From Ottelia alismoides (Eukaryota > Streptophyta > Magnoliopsida > Alismatales > Hydrocharitaceae): 64,000 nucleotides of DNA. Below, piece after piece: positions 49,108 to 59,858 of this stretch. The translations under genes were made by a program, and so were the position numbers. Below the pieces are notes generated by a model. That model was not told where the DNA came from. It made no database searches and was given only the letters and a program-made list of their open reading frames with translations. Location of the stretch: the NCBI GenBank assembly GCA_037367405.1, contig JAZKJV010002946.1, positions 248,001-312,000 of the forward strand, read 5' to 3'. Numbering within the stretch: the first letter of the stretch is position 1; each line of letters starts with the position of its first letter.

Positions 49108-51665
49108 TGATTAGCTGTGAAAATTCGAGGGATTGTCTTCTGGTGCACACAAGGTAGGACCATTAAGTCGCTACGATAAATGTATATACAAGTGTGCACA
49201 AATCAATCAAAGTTTTTGTGGGATTTTAATTTATAAACTAATTTTTAAATTTTTAAATTTTTGATTTTTAATTTATTTTTAATTTAATAATATATAAATA
49301 GTATATATAGATATGTTAGAATATATATATATATAGCCATATAGGGCTATTTAGATAATATAACTAATATATAATATAATAAATATACAACAATAAAAAT
49401 AACAAAAAAAGAACCATACATTTTATTTTTAAATATTTAAATATAATTAAAGTAATAATAATAATAATTAAGAATATAAATTATATATAATGATATATAT
49501 ACATAATCAATATGAGGTAAACTATATATACGTATAGAGAAAAATATCCAAAAACAACCAAATAAAGTTTTTATATTTTTCAAATATTTTTCTATTTTTA
49601 TGGATTTTGGGGGATTCATTTACATTTTTTGTATTTTATATAAAAATAAAGCAAAAAATGGACTGATTTAATAGCCCGAATTGATTTGAGATTTATAAAG
49701 AGGAAATGGACTCAATATTTCTCAAAGTCAATTTTCATACGTAGATATTCAAATATATGGAACAAGGACTAATATTTTAGGATTTCTAAAAATATTTTAT
49801 ATTTTTTAGGATTAGCAAGGGTTTGCTAATTTTAAGAGATTCTTTTGAGATTTTTTGTGATTTTTACTCCGTAGTTAGAAAATATGCTAATAAGCAGTAT
49901 GTATTTTTTTGGAATTTTTGGAAACGTATTTATATCCTTTTGTATTTTTAAGTAAAACAAGGAATAAAATATCTCCTTTTGATTTTTAATAAATAATAAA
50001 TGCATGCAAAATGACAAATAAAAATGATAGCATGAAGAAGCAACAACTAAGTACATACATATATATTTTTTGAGAATTTTTAGTGCTAAGAGCTATTTTT
50101 AATAAAAAGAAATGCAAAAAAACAATCAAGCTGATAAGGATACATTTGCAATTAAAGTAAAGGTAGGGGCTACATGAAAATTTCCTAGAAACTATGAAGA
50201 AAATTCGAAATTTTGTATTAAAGCACAACTACAAAAATCGCCAGGGTGTATATTTTCTAAATGCCTAACTCATGTGGGGACCGCATGAGCTAAGTTGGCA
50301 AGGACCTAAAGCAATATCACAAAAGTTTGAGAGTCTTCTTATATTTTTTACATAAATATTAAACTACTTTAAATAATTACATGACTAAAAAATAAAGTAA
50401 AAGGCGAGGGTTTTTATGCAATTACCTCCCAAAAGGCGCGTAATCCAGCGGCTCTCGATCTTGCACTTGGACACGTGGTCGGTTCTGGATTCCGGATACC
50501 ATTTCACTTCTGATGCATGGGATTAGATCTCAGATGAGATCCAACGATCGAGCCTCGATGTGATCGGACGTCAGCTACTACACTTGGGTTCGAGCTAAAT
50601 CAGACGGCTGGGAAAATGCTTGGAAGAACAGGGAAGAACCCCACCTTTTCCAAGCTTCAAATCGATGAAGCTTCATCGTCAGGTCCTCCTCCTCGCTACT
50701 TAAATGCGCAAAATGTTCCTCGAAGAGGCTTGCAGTGGCTGATGGCTTTAAAATGGTCTAGGACCCATCGATGGGGACCTAGCGTGGCATGGAAGGTGGA
50801 GCTCAGCACTAGTTCTTGGTTTAATTAGCCCTCAGATGGGCTCCTCCAGATGCGTGACCCGCAGAGAAATAAAGACAAAGGCCTGGCGAGGTGATCTGGG
50901 TTGTTATTGGTGGAGGTTGACGTGCAGATGAAGGGGGTAGTGAGGTCTCAGGCGAGGTGGAGGAGAGGGCCTTGATAGACCAAATCTGACTGGATCCAGG
51001 TGGACTAGGTGGTGCAACAGATGGAGAAAGTGAAGAGGAGGGTGGTGGAATGGATGGAGGTGGTCGAAATAAGGAGGCATGATGATGCACGATGGCCGGA
51101 GCTCAAGAGCTCGTGCATACACAAATCAACCTAGATCTACCCTAAAATGAGAAATAAAAACATAAAAAGAGTGCAAAATAAAAATACAGAAATGAAAATT
51201 ACCTATAAAGTGCGGGAAAAAGCCTCGATTTGACCGAAGGCCAAGGAGACAGAACCGCCAAGAGAGGAGCTCCGGTGATGGTTGGAACCACCTCCTACAT
51301 CGTTCCTCCTCGCTGCGAACCACGACGAGCAGCTCCTGTCACGAGCAACAACAACACAGAGGTGGTCCGAGGGGCTAAGACCGAATAAAAAAGGAACAAC
51401 CTCAAAATGGTGGAGGATGGAGATATTAGGGATGGTGTTGGGTGAAGTTCGAGGTGGGGTGGCGTGCAAAGGAGGAAGAGATAGTAATGGGAGAAGGGTT
51501 GCAGAAGATCATGGAAGATCAGGCTGTGGAGTGGTGTAGGACTCGAGGGTGATGGGGAGATGGTGGAGGCGTAAAACGTGGAGAAGAGAGGGTGTCTATG
51601 ACTTTTGACAGAAGTCATTCCCAGAGGAAAGTTGACCGGGGTCAATAATTAGGCTCCTCCCTGGT
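49108..51665 (-). repeat. Gypsy 5' LTR, outer limit uncertain
   Basis: Starts on the + strand at TGATTAGCTGTG next to the primer-binding site. It contains long AT-rich (49220-50220) and GC-richer (50450-51650) blocks. The outer edge may be near 51665 (minus strand TGACCAGGGAGGAG) or as far as 52800. The Pro/His/Ser-rich frames between 50821 and 51645 overlap on both strands and are not treated as genes. Confidence 0.45.
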
Positions 51666-52807
51666 CATATTCATTAAAAAAATAATATTAAATAACAAAT
51701 GAATTACTTATTTTTTTATTAAAACTTAATGTTTGTAATGCAATGTAGTATTTTATACATATTTTTATTTATTTTTATGAGGCTTTTTATTACAAGTTAA
51801 TATTTACATGTAAAAGTATAGGTAAAAATACATGTATTTTGGATTTTGGAGTTTTATTTTTGTATTATATATTTTATTTACAAGTATTTTATATTTTTTG
51901 ATTTATTTAATTATATACTTAGGTTATTTTATTTTATTTTTATTTTATGAGTTTGTTTATGTACTTAAATAATTATGTAAATATTCTCTATATGTATATA
52001 TATGTATATTTCATCAATGTGTTTAATGATATTATCTATCTTGATTTTATCTTGATTTTATCTTGATGATAATTATGCACATATGCTTTAAATAATATTT
52101 ACAATTTTATAAAAATAAAAAATTTTGTAAAATACAAAGAATAATTATATTGAATATATAAAACATACATGTATAGTGCACAATATGAGCCCAAAACCTA
52201 AATTTTGCATCTTAATTCCTAATTAGATGAAACTACATTTATTAAAAAAAAGTTATATACCATTAAAGTTGATTTTGGTCCATTTTGATGCAGTATGGAG
52301 AACATACACGTACGTGAAGTTTTTATCTGGCCTTTTATTTTGTATGTCCCGGGCACATTGGCATTATTTTTTTGTGAACTTAATTTTGTATCTTTCTATT
52401 ATTTTTATCTACAATGTTCATGTATAATGTTTATTGATTTGAGGTATAAATAATAAAGAATAAAATAGGTCCCAAAATTTAATTATATATGAATTAAAAA
52501 TTAGGGTTTTTATGTAAATTTTGTACAATTATTCTACCCTACCTCCCCCTACTTTATTCCTTATTGTCCAAGTCATCATGATGATTGGGTCTCGAGCTCT
52601 AGGGTCACTCAACACATATGGTCTCTCATTTCTTTTTCTTTTCTTCCTTTATTCTTTTATTTTAGATATAAATACAATAAATATAAAATATTTTATACAT
52701 TATTCTACACAAATTATCACGTGTTTATTTTGACAAATTAATGATATATACATGTATTTAGTTAGGGATTAAGGTCAAAATGAAAGAATAAAGGTGATGA
52801 AATGAAG
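51666..52807. other. AT-rich stretch, nothing recognised
   Basis: Very AT-rich. It could be the outer part of the gypsy LTR or unrelated DNA between that LTR and the resumption of E1. Confidence 0.4.
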
Positions 52808-54445
52808 ATTTATCAATGACATCCTAAGAGTTGGATGAATGCCAATACCACAACAAATAAATATACTGATAGTATGACTATCTGGACTATCTAGAATCCT
52901 AAGAGAAGGAATCAGATATTGCACCAGAATATTCTACATCTACATATCATCATTGAATTGACTTACTTATTAGATAAGATCAAAGTTAAAATTGTATCTC
53001 ATTCTTTTAATAACACTTGCAATTGTTTGTATATGTTTTAGAAGACTAGAAACCTTGATCTTATGGTTTAATAGTCATCCACTTAGGAGTTGATGCAATT
53101 ATTGCAACAACATCCATTGAATAGAGAGACTATATATTTTCAGTAGTAGAGTCCTTAGTCTTGGAGAATGTCCCTATGACCTAGATATTAGAATACATTC
53201 ATTATTTATTTCTAATTTTGTTGAAATAAATATGCATTCAGGAATATATCTATCTAACATCTAGAAGAATCTACTCAATTAGAATATTAATGAATAGTTC
53301 ATTAGCATTTCTAATATCGGAAATTAAACCTTAAGAAGGCTAAAAAGAGGATAAAGATCATTTGACAATGACCTGACATCAAGACTTGGACATATGTTGT
53401 TGATAAGATCAATAAACTAATAAGAAATTGAACTTTAGATTATCTGAAAGTTCAAAGCTTACAAACTTGTGTATAGTACATTCAAAGTAAAATGTCTGAT
53501 GCACCCTTCTCTAGTAATGGTGTAAGATGCATGTGTATTCAAGATCTCATACATATTGATATATGTGAACCATATGTAACATAATGAACATTAATGATAC
53601 GTGATATACATTGATGATTAGTTATGGTATGAGATTTCTTCCTTTCATATTGGAAACCTTTGAAATGTTCAAAGATTTCACAAATTTGATTGAGAACCGC
53701 AGTTAGAAGGAAGATTAAAAAAATTTGATCTGACCAAGATAGCTAGTACCTATCAGATAAATTCAAATAGTACCTTATAGAGAAAGAAATATTGTTTCTA
53801 TATCACTCCTCCTAATGCACCTTAACTCAATAAAGTTGTAAGAAGATGCAATTGGATCATTTGTGACACGATTTGATCAATGATGAATCTAAGCATAATC
53901 ACCTATTACTTTTCGGGCATATGCAGTGGAGACTGCAAAGTACATCCTTAATAAGATTTCATGCAAATATGAACCTCAAACCCCTCATAAGTTATGGTTT
54001 GGAACCAAGCCCGGTGTTAGACACGAGGATTTATGGTTGGTTGGTTCATAAACGTAATATGGATGCAAGTAAGATGGAATCTGGCACCAGAGAGTACTAC
54101 TTCATTAGGAATATAAAGGATGGTATTAGATACCTATTTTAAGACCCTGAGATTCTTAAAATATTTCATCTTTATGAATATGATTCTTAGAAGATGACTT
54201 TCTTGAGAATCAAGATATGAATGAAGTAAAGGGACTCATTGAATCCTAAGAAGATAATGAGGCTCCTAATATTGAAAGCTAAAAGGACAATTAATGATGA
54301 AACAATCATACCTCTTCAAATCAGTTTGAGGGCGTCAAGACCATCTTATGGGTATGGATTTGATGTGTTGGATAAGTTTGACAATGATATGACTTCATAT
54401 GATGAAGCTTCTGAAGATCATGACATGGAAAGATAGATGTTAGCT
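52808..54445 (+). mobile_element. E1 internal region, second part (pol zone), truncated
   Basis: Runs parallel to the complement of E2 from about 37660 down to about 36100. Examples are GAGTTGGATGAATGCCAATA at the start, TATTCAAGATCTCATACATA in the integrase zone and CATGACATGGAAAGAT at the end. The frames at 53873-54142 and 54239-54436 are remnants of integrase-reverse transcriptase spacer coding. About 640 bases between this and the earlier E1 part have no counterpart. The right end at 54445 is a truncation or a further insertion. Confidence 0.75.
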
Positions 54446-54800
54446 ATCGGCGAGCATGTTTATCCATACCAAATGTTCATCATGTAATTTCAATGTGCTC
54501 GCTAAGAGATTGGGCGAGCACATGTGCTCGCTCAACCGGTGCATGCTATAGGGCTAGACGCAAGCTCAAACGTACGACCACTCGTGCACTCTTAGTCATC
54601 TCCCATGAACACGAGCAAGCACACCGTGCTCGCCCATGTGCTTTCACATACCTATCTTAATTGAACTTGTAGAGACCATTGGGCGAGCACGTGTGCTTGC
54701 AGTGGTCGCGCACCCATGCTCACCTAAGACAGAGATGCAATTTTTTTTACATGTTCGTCGTGGTTTTGAAGCCCCATCGAACCTGTACTACCTGCTCTAA
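54446..54800. repeat. Cluster of GCGAGCAC / GTGCTCGC palindromic words
   Basis: The word GCGAGCA or its complement occurs near 54450, 54496, 54514, 54635 and 54693. The copy at 54514-54531 is an 18-base perfect palindrome, GCGAGCACATGTGCTCGC. No coding or transposon ends were recognised. Confidence 0.7.
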
Positions 54801-55067
54801 GCCACTGCAGATGTTTAAATAAATTATCGAAGATCATACCTGAGATAGTGATTGCATATTCAAGATACAGTTAGTCCCTGTATATATTACATCTTCTACA
54901 TCAAAGTTAATTAATATGGAATGAACAACCAAGTATATTATCTTAAACAAACAAATAAAAATTCCAATGAAAAGCACAAAAATATTGTAGTTGACAAAAC
55001 ACATTAATAACCATTAAATCTAAAGACATTCTCTATTCTATTATATATTAAGAAAATCTAATCACTA

Positions 55068-55563
55068 CTTTTTCTTCGCCCGAAAGATCTTTGATATCAA
55101 ACTATGCTTTGATTTCTTTTTCTTCCATTTCTTTAACCTTGCATACATTCGGATTTCTTCTTCAAGATCAGTCTCTTCCTCCTCTCTCTCTCTTCTTATT
55201 CATTCCCCTCTTGAGGCACTGGTGGTCTTTGTGACCTATCAAAATTTAATAAATAGAAGCAAGTAAAGAAGAAATTGAGTATTTAGAATATATTTAGATT
55301 ACACATATGATAATGCTAACATGTATGCAGAAATCTTTCCACATCTTGGTCTCTTAGTTCACCATCATTATCCTCTGAGACTCCATAGATGGAGATGGCT
55401 GCTGTGACGACTGAGGCTGGAAATATGATGGTTGGTCATAAGCAGAGTAAGAGTATCGACGTTTTGCCACATAATATGGAGAAAGACCACTAGGTGTCTG
55501 CTTCTTGTTGGAAAAACCAGCATTCCTCTCCTCTAAAACATATAGTCGTAATTTTATAATCAT
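55068..55563 (-). other. Possible two-exon gene or transposon fragment
   Basis: Minus-strand frame 55354-55563 (KKQTPSGLSPYYVAKRRYSY, then a Ser/Gln-rich tail). A second minus-strand stretch around 55236-55068 reads EEIRMYARLKKWKKKKSKHS and ends in a stop. They could be two pieces of one decayed protein. No family was recognised, and the lysine-rich tail is also what low-complexity DNA would give. Confidence 0.25.
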
Positions 55564-56861
55564 ATAGATTGCAATGTATACTCATTTAATCACTTAAATA
55601 TTATGTAAATATATATGTTTCCATAAAGTTTTGTCAAACGAGGATCGCTGGTCTTCAGGAATGCTTGCCCACTTTTCAACATTAAGGGTCATATATCATT
55701 CATGAAATTAAAACTAATTTAAAAAAAATAAATATATAAGACTATTTAAATTCCACTAACCATCAACACCAAACCAAAAAACACACCATCTCTTATCTCG
55801 CATTAGGCTAAACCACTAAGAATCATCATTTTTGCCTCTTATGTGTCTTAGACCACCATTCATCAATATATGGTTTTCTTTCCAACTTAGTAACTTGAAA
55901 AATTAAAAGTGGACTTTATTATGTCAAGAATAATCGACCAGAATGCTCACGAGTCAACTCAATATGAAGTTAGTCACATGATAGATTGGTTGGTCGATCG
56001 ATTTGATATTTGACTCATTTTTACTTATGAATCGAAAATATATAACAACTAAAAGATATTTTTCCACTTGTTTCGGAGCTTCCTTGACTTCGCTTCTTCA
56101 ATTTGTAAATATTTAAACTTTGGGATTTGACTCTTGAACTTTTCTCTATATAACGCCCCACTTTCAACATTACTCTAGCTAGCTCTGACGACAATCCTGC
56201 GTGGTCTCAAACATGGACCATGGCTGCTAGAATCAGGATGAATATTAAGACAAGCAACACATATACATGGATTTAAATTAATCCTAGATCCATTTTTATT
56301 AAAACATCCTTATGAAACTAAACTCAAAATCATGTAAAATCAGTTACGTTGATTTGTTTCGACAAGATGCATACAATGATATCGTATTTGACATGGTTTA
56401 TGTTATAAAAATTCCAACATGGAAAACAAGCAATTTCTTTTAGTTGTCTTAGGAAAGGTGCCATCTAGACTGATTGGGCGAGGATGAGGATATTGTAACC
56501 TATGTACTAGTGCAAAGATTTACAAGCACACAATTAGTTAACTGATGCAAAAGGTAGATGGCATAGAACACTGCCACCGCTTGACTAGTTCATCTGCATA
56601 ATTTGAGGTGGTTAAACAAATCTGTACTGGTTTTCATTTTTCAACTCGCGTAGGATGTCTTGACGGAGTTCACATGACAACATTAAAATCCATCATGAAT
56701 GTCCTAGTTGCATAAACTGACCGTGGGAGAAAGGAAATGAGAGAGAGAGGGCGATGACCAGATGACAATGAATACGAACTTATAATCCTGTACAATATGA
56801 ATGACTACTTAAGATAAAATGCATTCTCATATAATTTCTCCCACAACTAAGCTATCTCTTT
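55564..56861. other. Intergenic, nothing recognised
   Basis: AT-rich DNA without a recognised exon, RNA or transposon end. Confidence 0.5.
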
Positions 56862-57002
56862 GGGTTCGTTTGGTTGCAGGACTGGGCAGGGTTGGGTTGG
56901 CCCAACCCGAGGTACCCCTCCTTCCAAACACCCCAATCCTCCTCACAGTTTATTATTCACAGGAGTACTCAACCCTGCCCAACCCTCCAACCAAACGAAC
57001 CC
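56862..57002. mobile_element. Tourist-like MITE, second copy, 141 bp
   Basis: Palindromic ends GGGTTCGTTTGGTTGCAGG and its complement, flanked by TTT on both sides (56859-56861 and 57003-57005). It shares the GGTTGCAGG...GGGCAGGGTTGGG interior with the copy at 15132-15283. Confidence 0.75.
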
Positions 57003-57686
57003 TTTGTATTTGTTACCAAACTTTGCTAACATTGTTATCCAAGATTGGGCCACTAGGTTTCACGCGACAACATCAAGCAAGCGGTGGCTATGATATGTTC
57101 TCTTTTTAGCATCCCACATATTTTTTTTTATAAAGCTCCATTAATGGTGATAGTTTTTTGTGTAATTAGATTATTGGGAATGACGGAAAGTATACATGAA
57201 TGTATGCATAATGGAATGGATGGATTTTTTCATGCAGCTGCTTTATTTTCCTCTATGTTCTTAACAATGGTTTATTTGTATGGTGATTATTGTTGGGTAT
57301 CTGGATCCGGATGGTTTCGATGATTGTCATGCATTGGTTGACCCCCCGTTCGCCGATGGTATTATACGATTACACAATTATGGAATGGAATTTAGATCAA
57401 ATATCTTCTCTCGGACAAGACATATCATGGCATCATACATGTGATCGTGTTTTTGTTTGTGATTTTAGAATTATTTAGCCACGAACCTTCAGACTCAAAC
57501 CCTAACACATGTTTGTTTCCTTTTCCACATATTACATGAACTTATATATCGATGTAAGTAGGATAACTGACTAAATCAATTCAAGTCAAACCAAATCCAA
57601 AATTGATCACTTAAAACTCATGCATTAATATTGCTTGAGGACCTGGGGTTGAGTAGCAATCAACTAAACGAATAAATAAAAAATAT
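57003..57686. other. Intergenic, nothing recognised
   Basis: Short frames at 57084-57323 and 57290-57478 have no recognised family features. Confidence 0.45.
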
Positions 57687-57945
57687 TTTTTTACACTTAT
57701 ACCCTTTTGAGACTCTACAATCATAGTTATATCTTTACCTTTTTTGCAATAACACCTTTGCCACGGTATGCTTACAAAACTCACAGTACTATCCTTCCAA
57801 TTTTACACATATACCATTATATTACATTGACGGAAAGATAATACTGTGAATTTCATAAAAATACATGAGCATAAGTATTATTGCAAAAAAGATAGGGGTA
57901 TAATTGCAATTGAAGAATCCCAAAGGAGTAAAAGTGTAAAAGAAT
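57687..57945. repeat. Foldback repeat, about 260 bp
   Basis: The left arm (TTTTACACTTATACCC...TCTTTACCTTTTTTGCAATA) is the imperfect complement of the right arm (TATTGCAAAAAAGATAGGGG...AAAGTGTAAAAGAATTT). Arms are about 110-120 bases each. It is probably a MITE; the target duplication was not resolved. Confidence 0.65.
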
Positions 57946-58762
57946 TTAAATTAGTATTTAGATATGAGGAAAGAGAGTCTACTTCATGTAATAATAAGTA
58001 AGCTACCTATTGCATGTTCATTTTCTTCCTGTTTTTTTTAATACTACAATATATTTTTATCACTATATCTGTCTAATATGTCATTTCAATTTTGTCAGAA
58101 ATGGAGATTCGTATGTCTTCCATCCGTGACATGTAATTTTAATGATCTTAGATTTGCTGTAATCGATCTATAGATGTATATAGTGATGAAAATAGACAAT
58201 GATATTTTACCAAAAAAATAAAAAAGGAGGCGAAAAATGGACATGCAGTAGGCAACTTACATACTGCATGAAGTATGCTCCCTTTCCTCGTTAGATTTTA
58301 TCATTTACTATTTTGATTTCTATCAGGATCAGGGTCGACCCTGACTCCTTAAATCCCCTCCTAATTTACCTGATCTATCAAACATGTAAAAAAACGATTA
58401 AAGGAAATATCCAATTACAGTTATTAAGATTTGACTCTCAAAGGACTTCAGGGTCTAGAATATCTTGAACAGGAATAGAGGAAAAATCTGCAATCACACA
58501 CGGAATCTAAAAAGTGTGGGCGTTCATCGTCAAGTTCTCCCTTTCCCCTCTCCCAAGCAAACGGAGAAAAGCATAAAAAAGAGGGTCCCCTCAAATCCAA
58601 TTGTAATATACGTCCAAACTCCTACATCATTTCGATTATTATCCCTTAAGAAACCAAAATAGATCCCAATTTCTAAATAGCCAATGCATGAAGATTTTGA
58701 AAAATACGAACCCTGTTGTTTTTTAATTTACGAAATAGTCACCAACTCTTTTATGTCAGCTC
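57946..58762. other. Intergenic, nothing recognised
   Basis: No exon or transposon end recognised; the short frame at 58465-58662 is unsupported. Confidence 0.5.
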
Positions 58763-59493
58763 TAGGGGTGTAAACGAGACGAACATGAGTGAACCAACCT
58801 AGGCTCAGTTCGGCTCGTTTAGCATACTTTAAGGTTCGGGCTTGGTTCGGCTCGATAAAATGAAAATTGTAATCAGGTTTGGTTCGGCTCGGGTGAGGTT
58901 TGTAAAGGTGCGATTCGGTTCGTTAAAGGTTCGTTTAAAAAAAATGTTGTGCATGTGTTTCTGTTTAAAGGAAAAAACCGCAGTTGCAGAGATGGTTTTG
59001 TGGGGTTTCAGGAATAAGGAATATTGACCTAGGGAGTGGATGACTGGATGAGTTTAGAAAAATAAGTGAATGTCCTTATGTTAATATATAATGTATTTTT
59101 TCCTTGTATATATACAATATGTGTGTATAGAGGAATGATCCTATGAGAGCAAAAAGTTGTGAGAGCATGGGAGGGGATGATTCTAGACCACATGATTCAC
59201 CCAGGAGAGAGAAGATCAGGAGAGAGAAAACAAAATCATGTGGTCCAGAATCAATCCTCTCACGCTCTCACAATTTTTTGCTCTTACTTTTATGTATGTA
59301 TGTCTGTATATAATCAAACTTTTAACGAATCGAACTTGAGCGAACTTATATTTTAAGGTTCGGTTCGTTTATTTAATCGAGCTCAAATCCGTGTTCATGT
59401 TCGATTCGTTTATTTTTGAATCGAATCTTAATCGAACTTTTAACGAGTCGAATACGAACGAATGCCGAACTCGAGAAATTTAAGACAGTCCTA
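58763..59493. mobile_element. hAT-like non-autonomous element, 731 bp, in the MTM1 promoter region
   Basis: Starts TAGGGGTGTAAACGAGACGA and ends GACAGTCCTA, with the perfect 8-bp duplication GTCAGCTC on both sides (58755-58762 and 59494-59501). Both halves are rich in GGTTCGGCTCG / CGAACTTTTAACGA words that are partly inverted relative to each other. No transposase. A smaller palindromic MITE is nested at 59144-59286. Confidence 0.8.
59144..59286. mobile_element. Nested palindromic MITE, about 143 bp
   Basis: Inverted arms: TGAGAGCAAAAAGTTGTGAG at the left against the complement of CTCACAATTTTTTGCTCTTA at the right, continuing through GGACCACATGATT. It lies wholly inside the hAT-like element and is therefore younger. 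Confidence 0.7.
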
Positions 59494-59525
59494 GTCAGCT
59501 CTCGATTAATTATTATTTTTACTCT

Positions 59526-59533
59526 TATAAAAA
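59526..59533 (+). promoter_or_regulatory. MTM1: Probable MTM1 TATA box
   Basis: TATAAAAA about 150 bases before the start codon, with no intervening ATG in the coding frame. It lies only 32 bp downstream of the hAT-like element, so the more distal native promoter has been displaced by that insertion. Confidence 0.55.
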
Positions 59534-59681
59534 GGCCATCAGCAGTTTTACAGAGGTGGCAGATTCCGATCAAAATCGTCACTTAAATGGAGGGGTCTCA
59601 CCCACAATTTCACCGCGCACAACACAACCCCGAAATATATATTTTGGCGGAAGCCCTCCAAGCGGTGGGCAGTTGCCCGAG

Positions 59682-59858
59682 ATGGCCATCTCGGACCTCA
59701 CCGCCCCGCCGTCCGACGCCCCCTCGCCTCCACCTCCTCTGTCGGAGCCCCACCGCCGGTCTCCCGACGCGAGCACGAGCTTCGGCGAGCGGGCGGTTTC
59801 CGCCGCGGGCGCCGCCGTGCTTTCCGCCGTCCTTGTCAACCCCCTCGACGTCGCCAAG
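59682..59858 (+). CDS. MTM1: MTM1 exon 1
   Basis: 59 codons from MAISDLTAPPSDAP to NPLDVAK, donor GTTAAA. Strongly GC-rich compared with all flanking DNA, as is common for first exons. The minus-strand and alternative-frame open frames here (59579-60002) are shadows of this GC-rich coding. Confidence 0.9.

Larger units (their letters stand above)
45766..52807 (-). mobile_element. Ty3/gypsy element (Athila/Tat-like), apparently lacking reverse transcriptase
   Basis: Reads right to left: LTR zone (from 49108 upward), primer-binding site (about 49083-49106), gag zone (47200-49080), aspartic protease (46420-46863), then a short tail ending in a purine tract next to 45766 (minus strand AGTATAGGGGGGTGATGCA). 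No reverse transcriptase, RNase H or integrase motif was found between protease and purine tract, and no LTR follows it. Either this is a non-autonomous gag-protease element or pol and the 3' LTR were deleted. It splits copy E1. The right limit is only the point where E1 similarity resumes. Confidence 0.65.

Noticed and set aside
50821..51645. Pro/His/Ser-rich frames of 72-116 codons on both strands
   Set aside because: Low-complexity frames in a GC-rich block of the gypsy LTR zone, overlapping in several phases.
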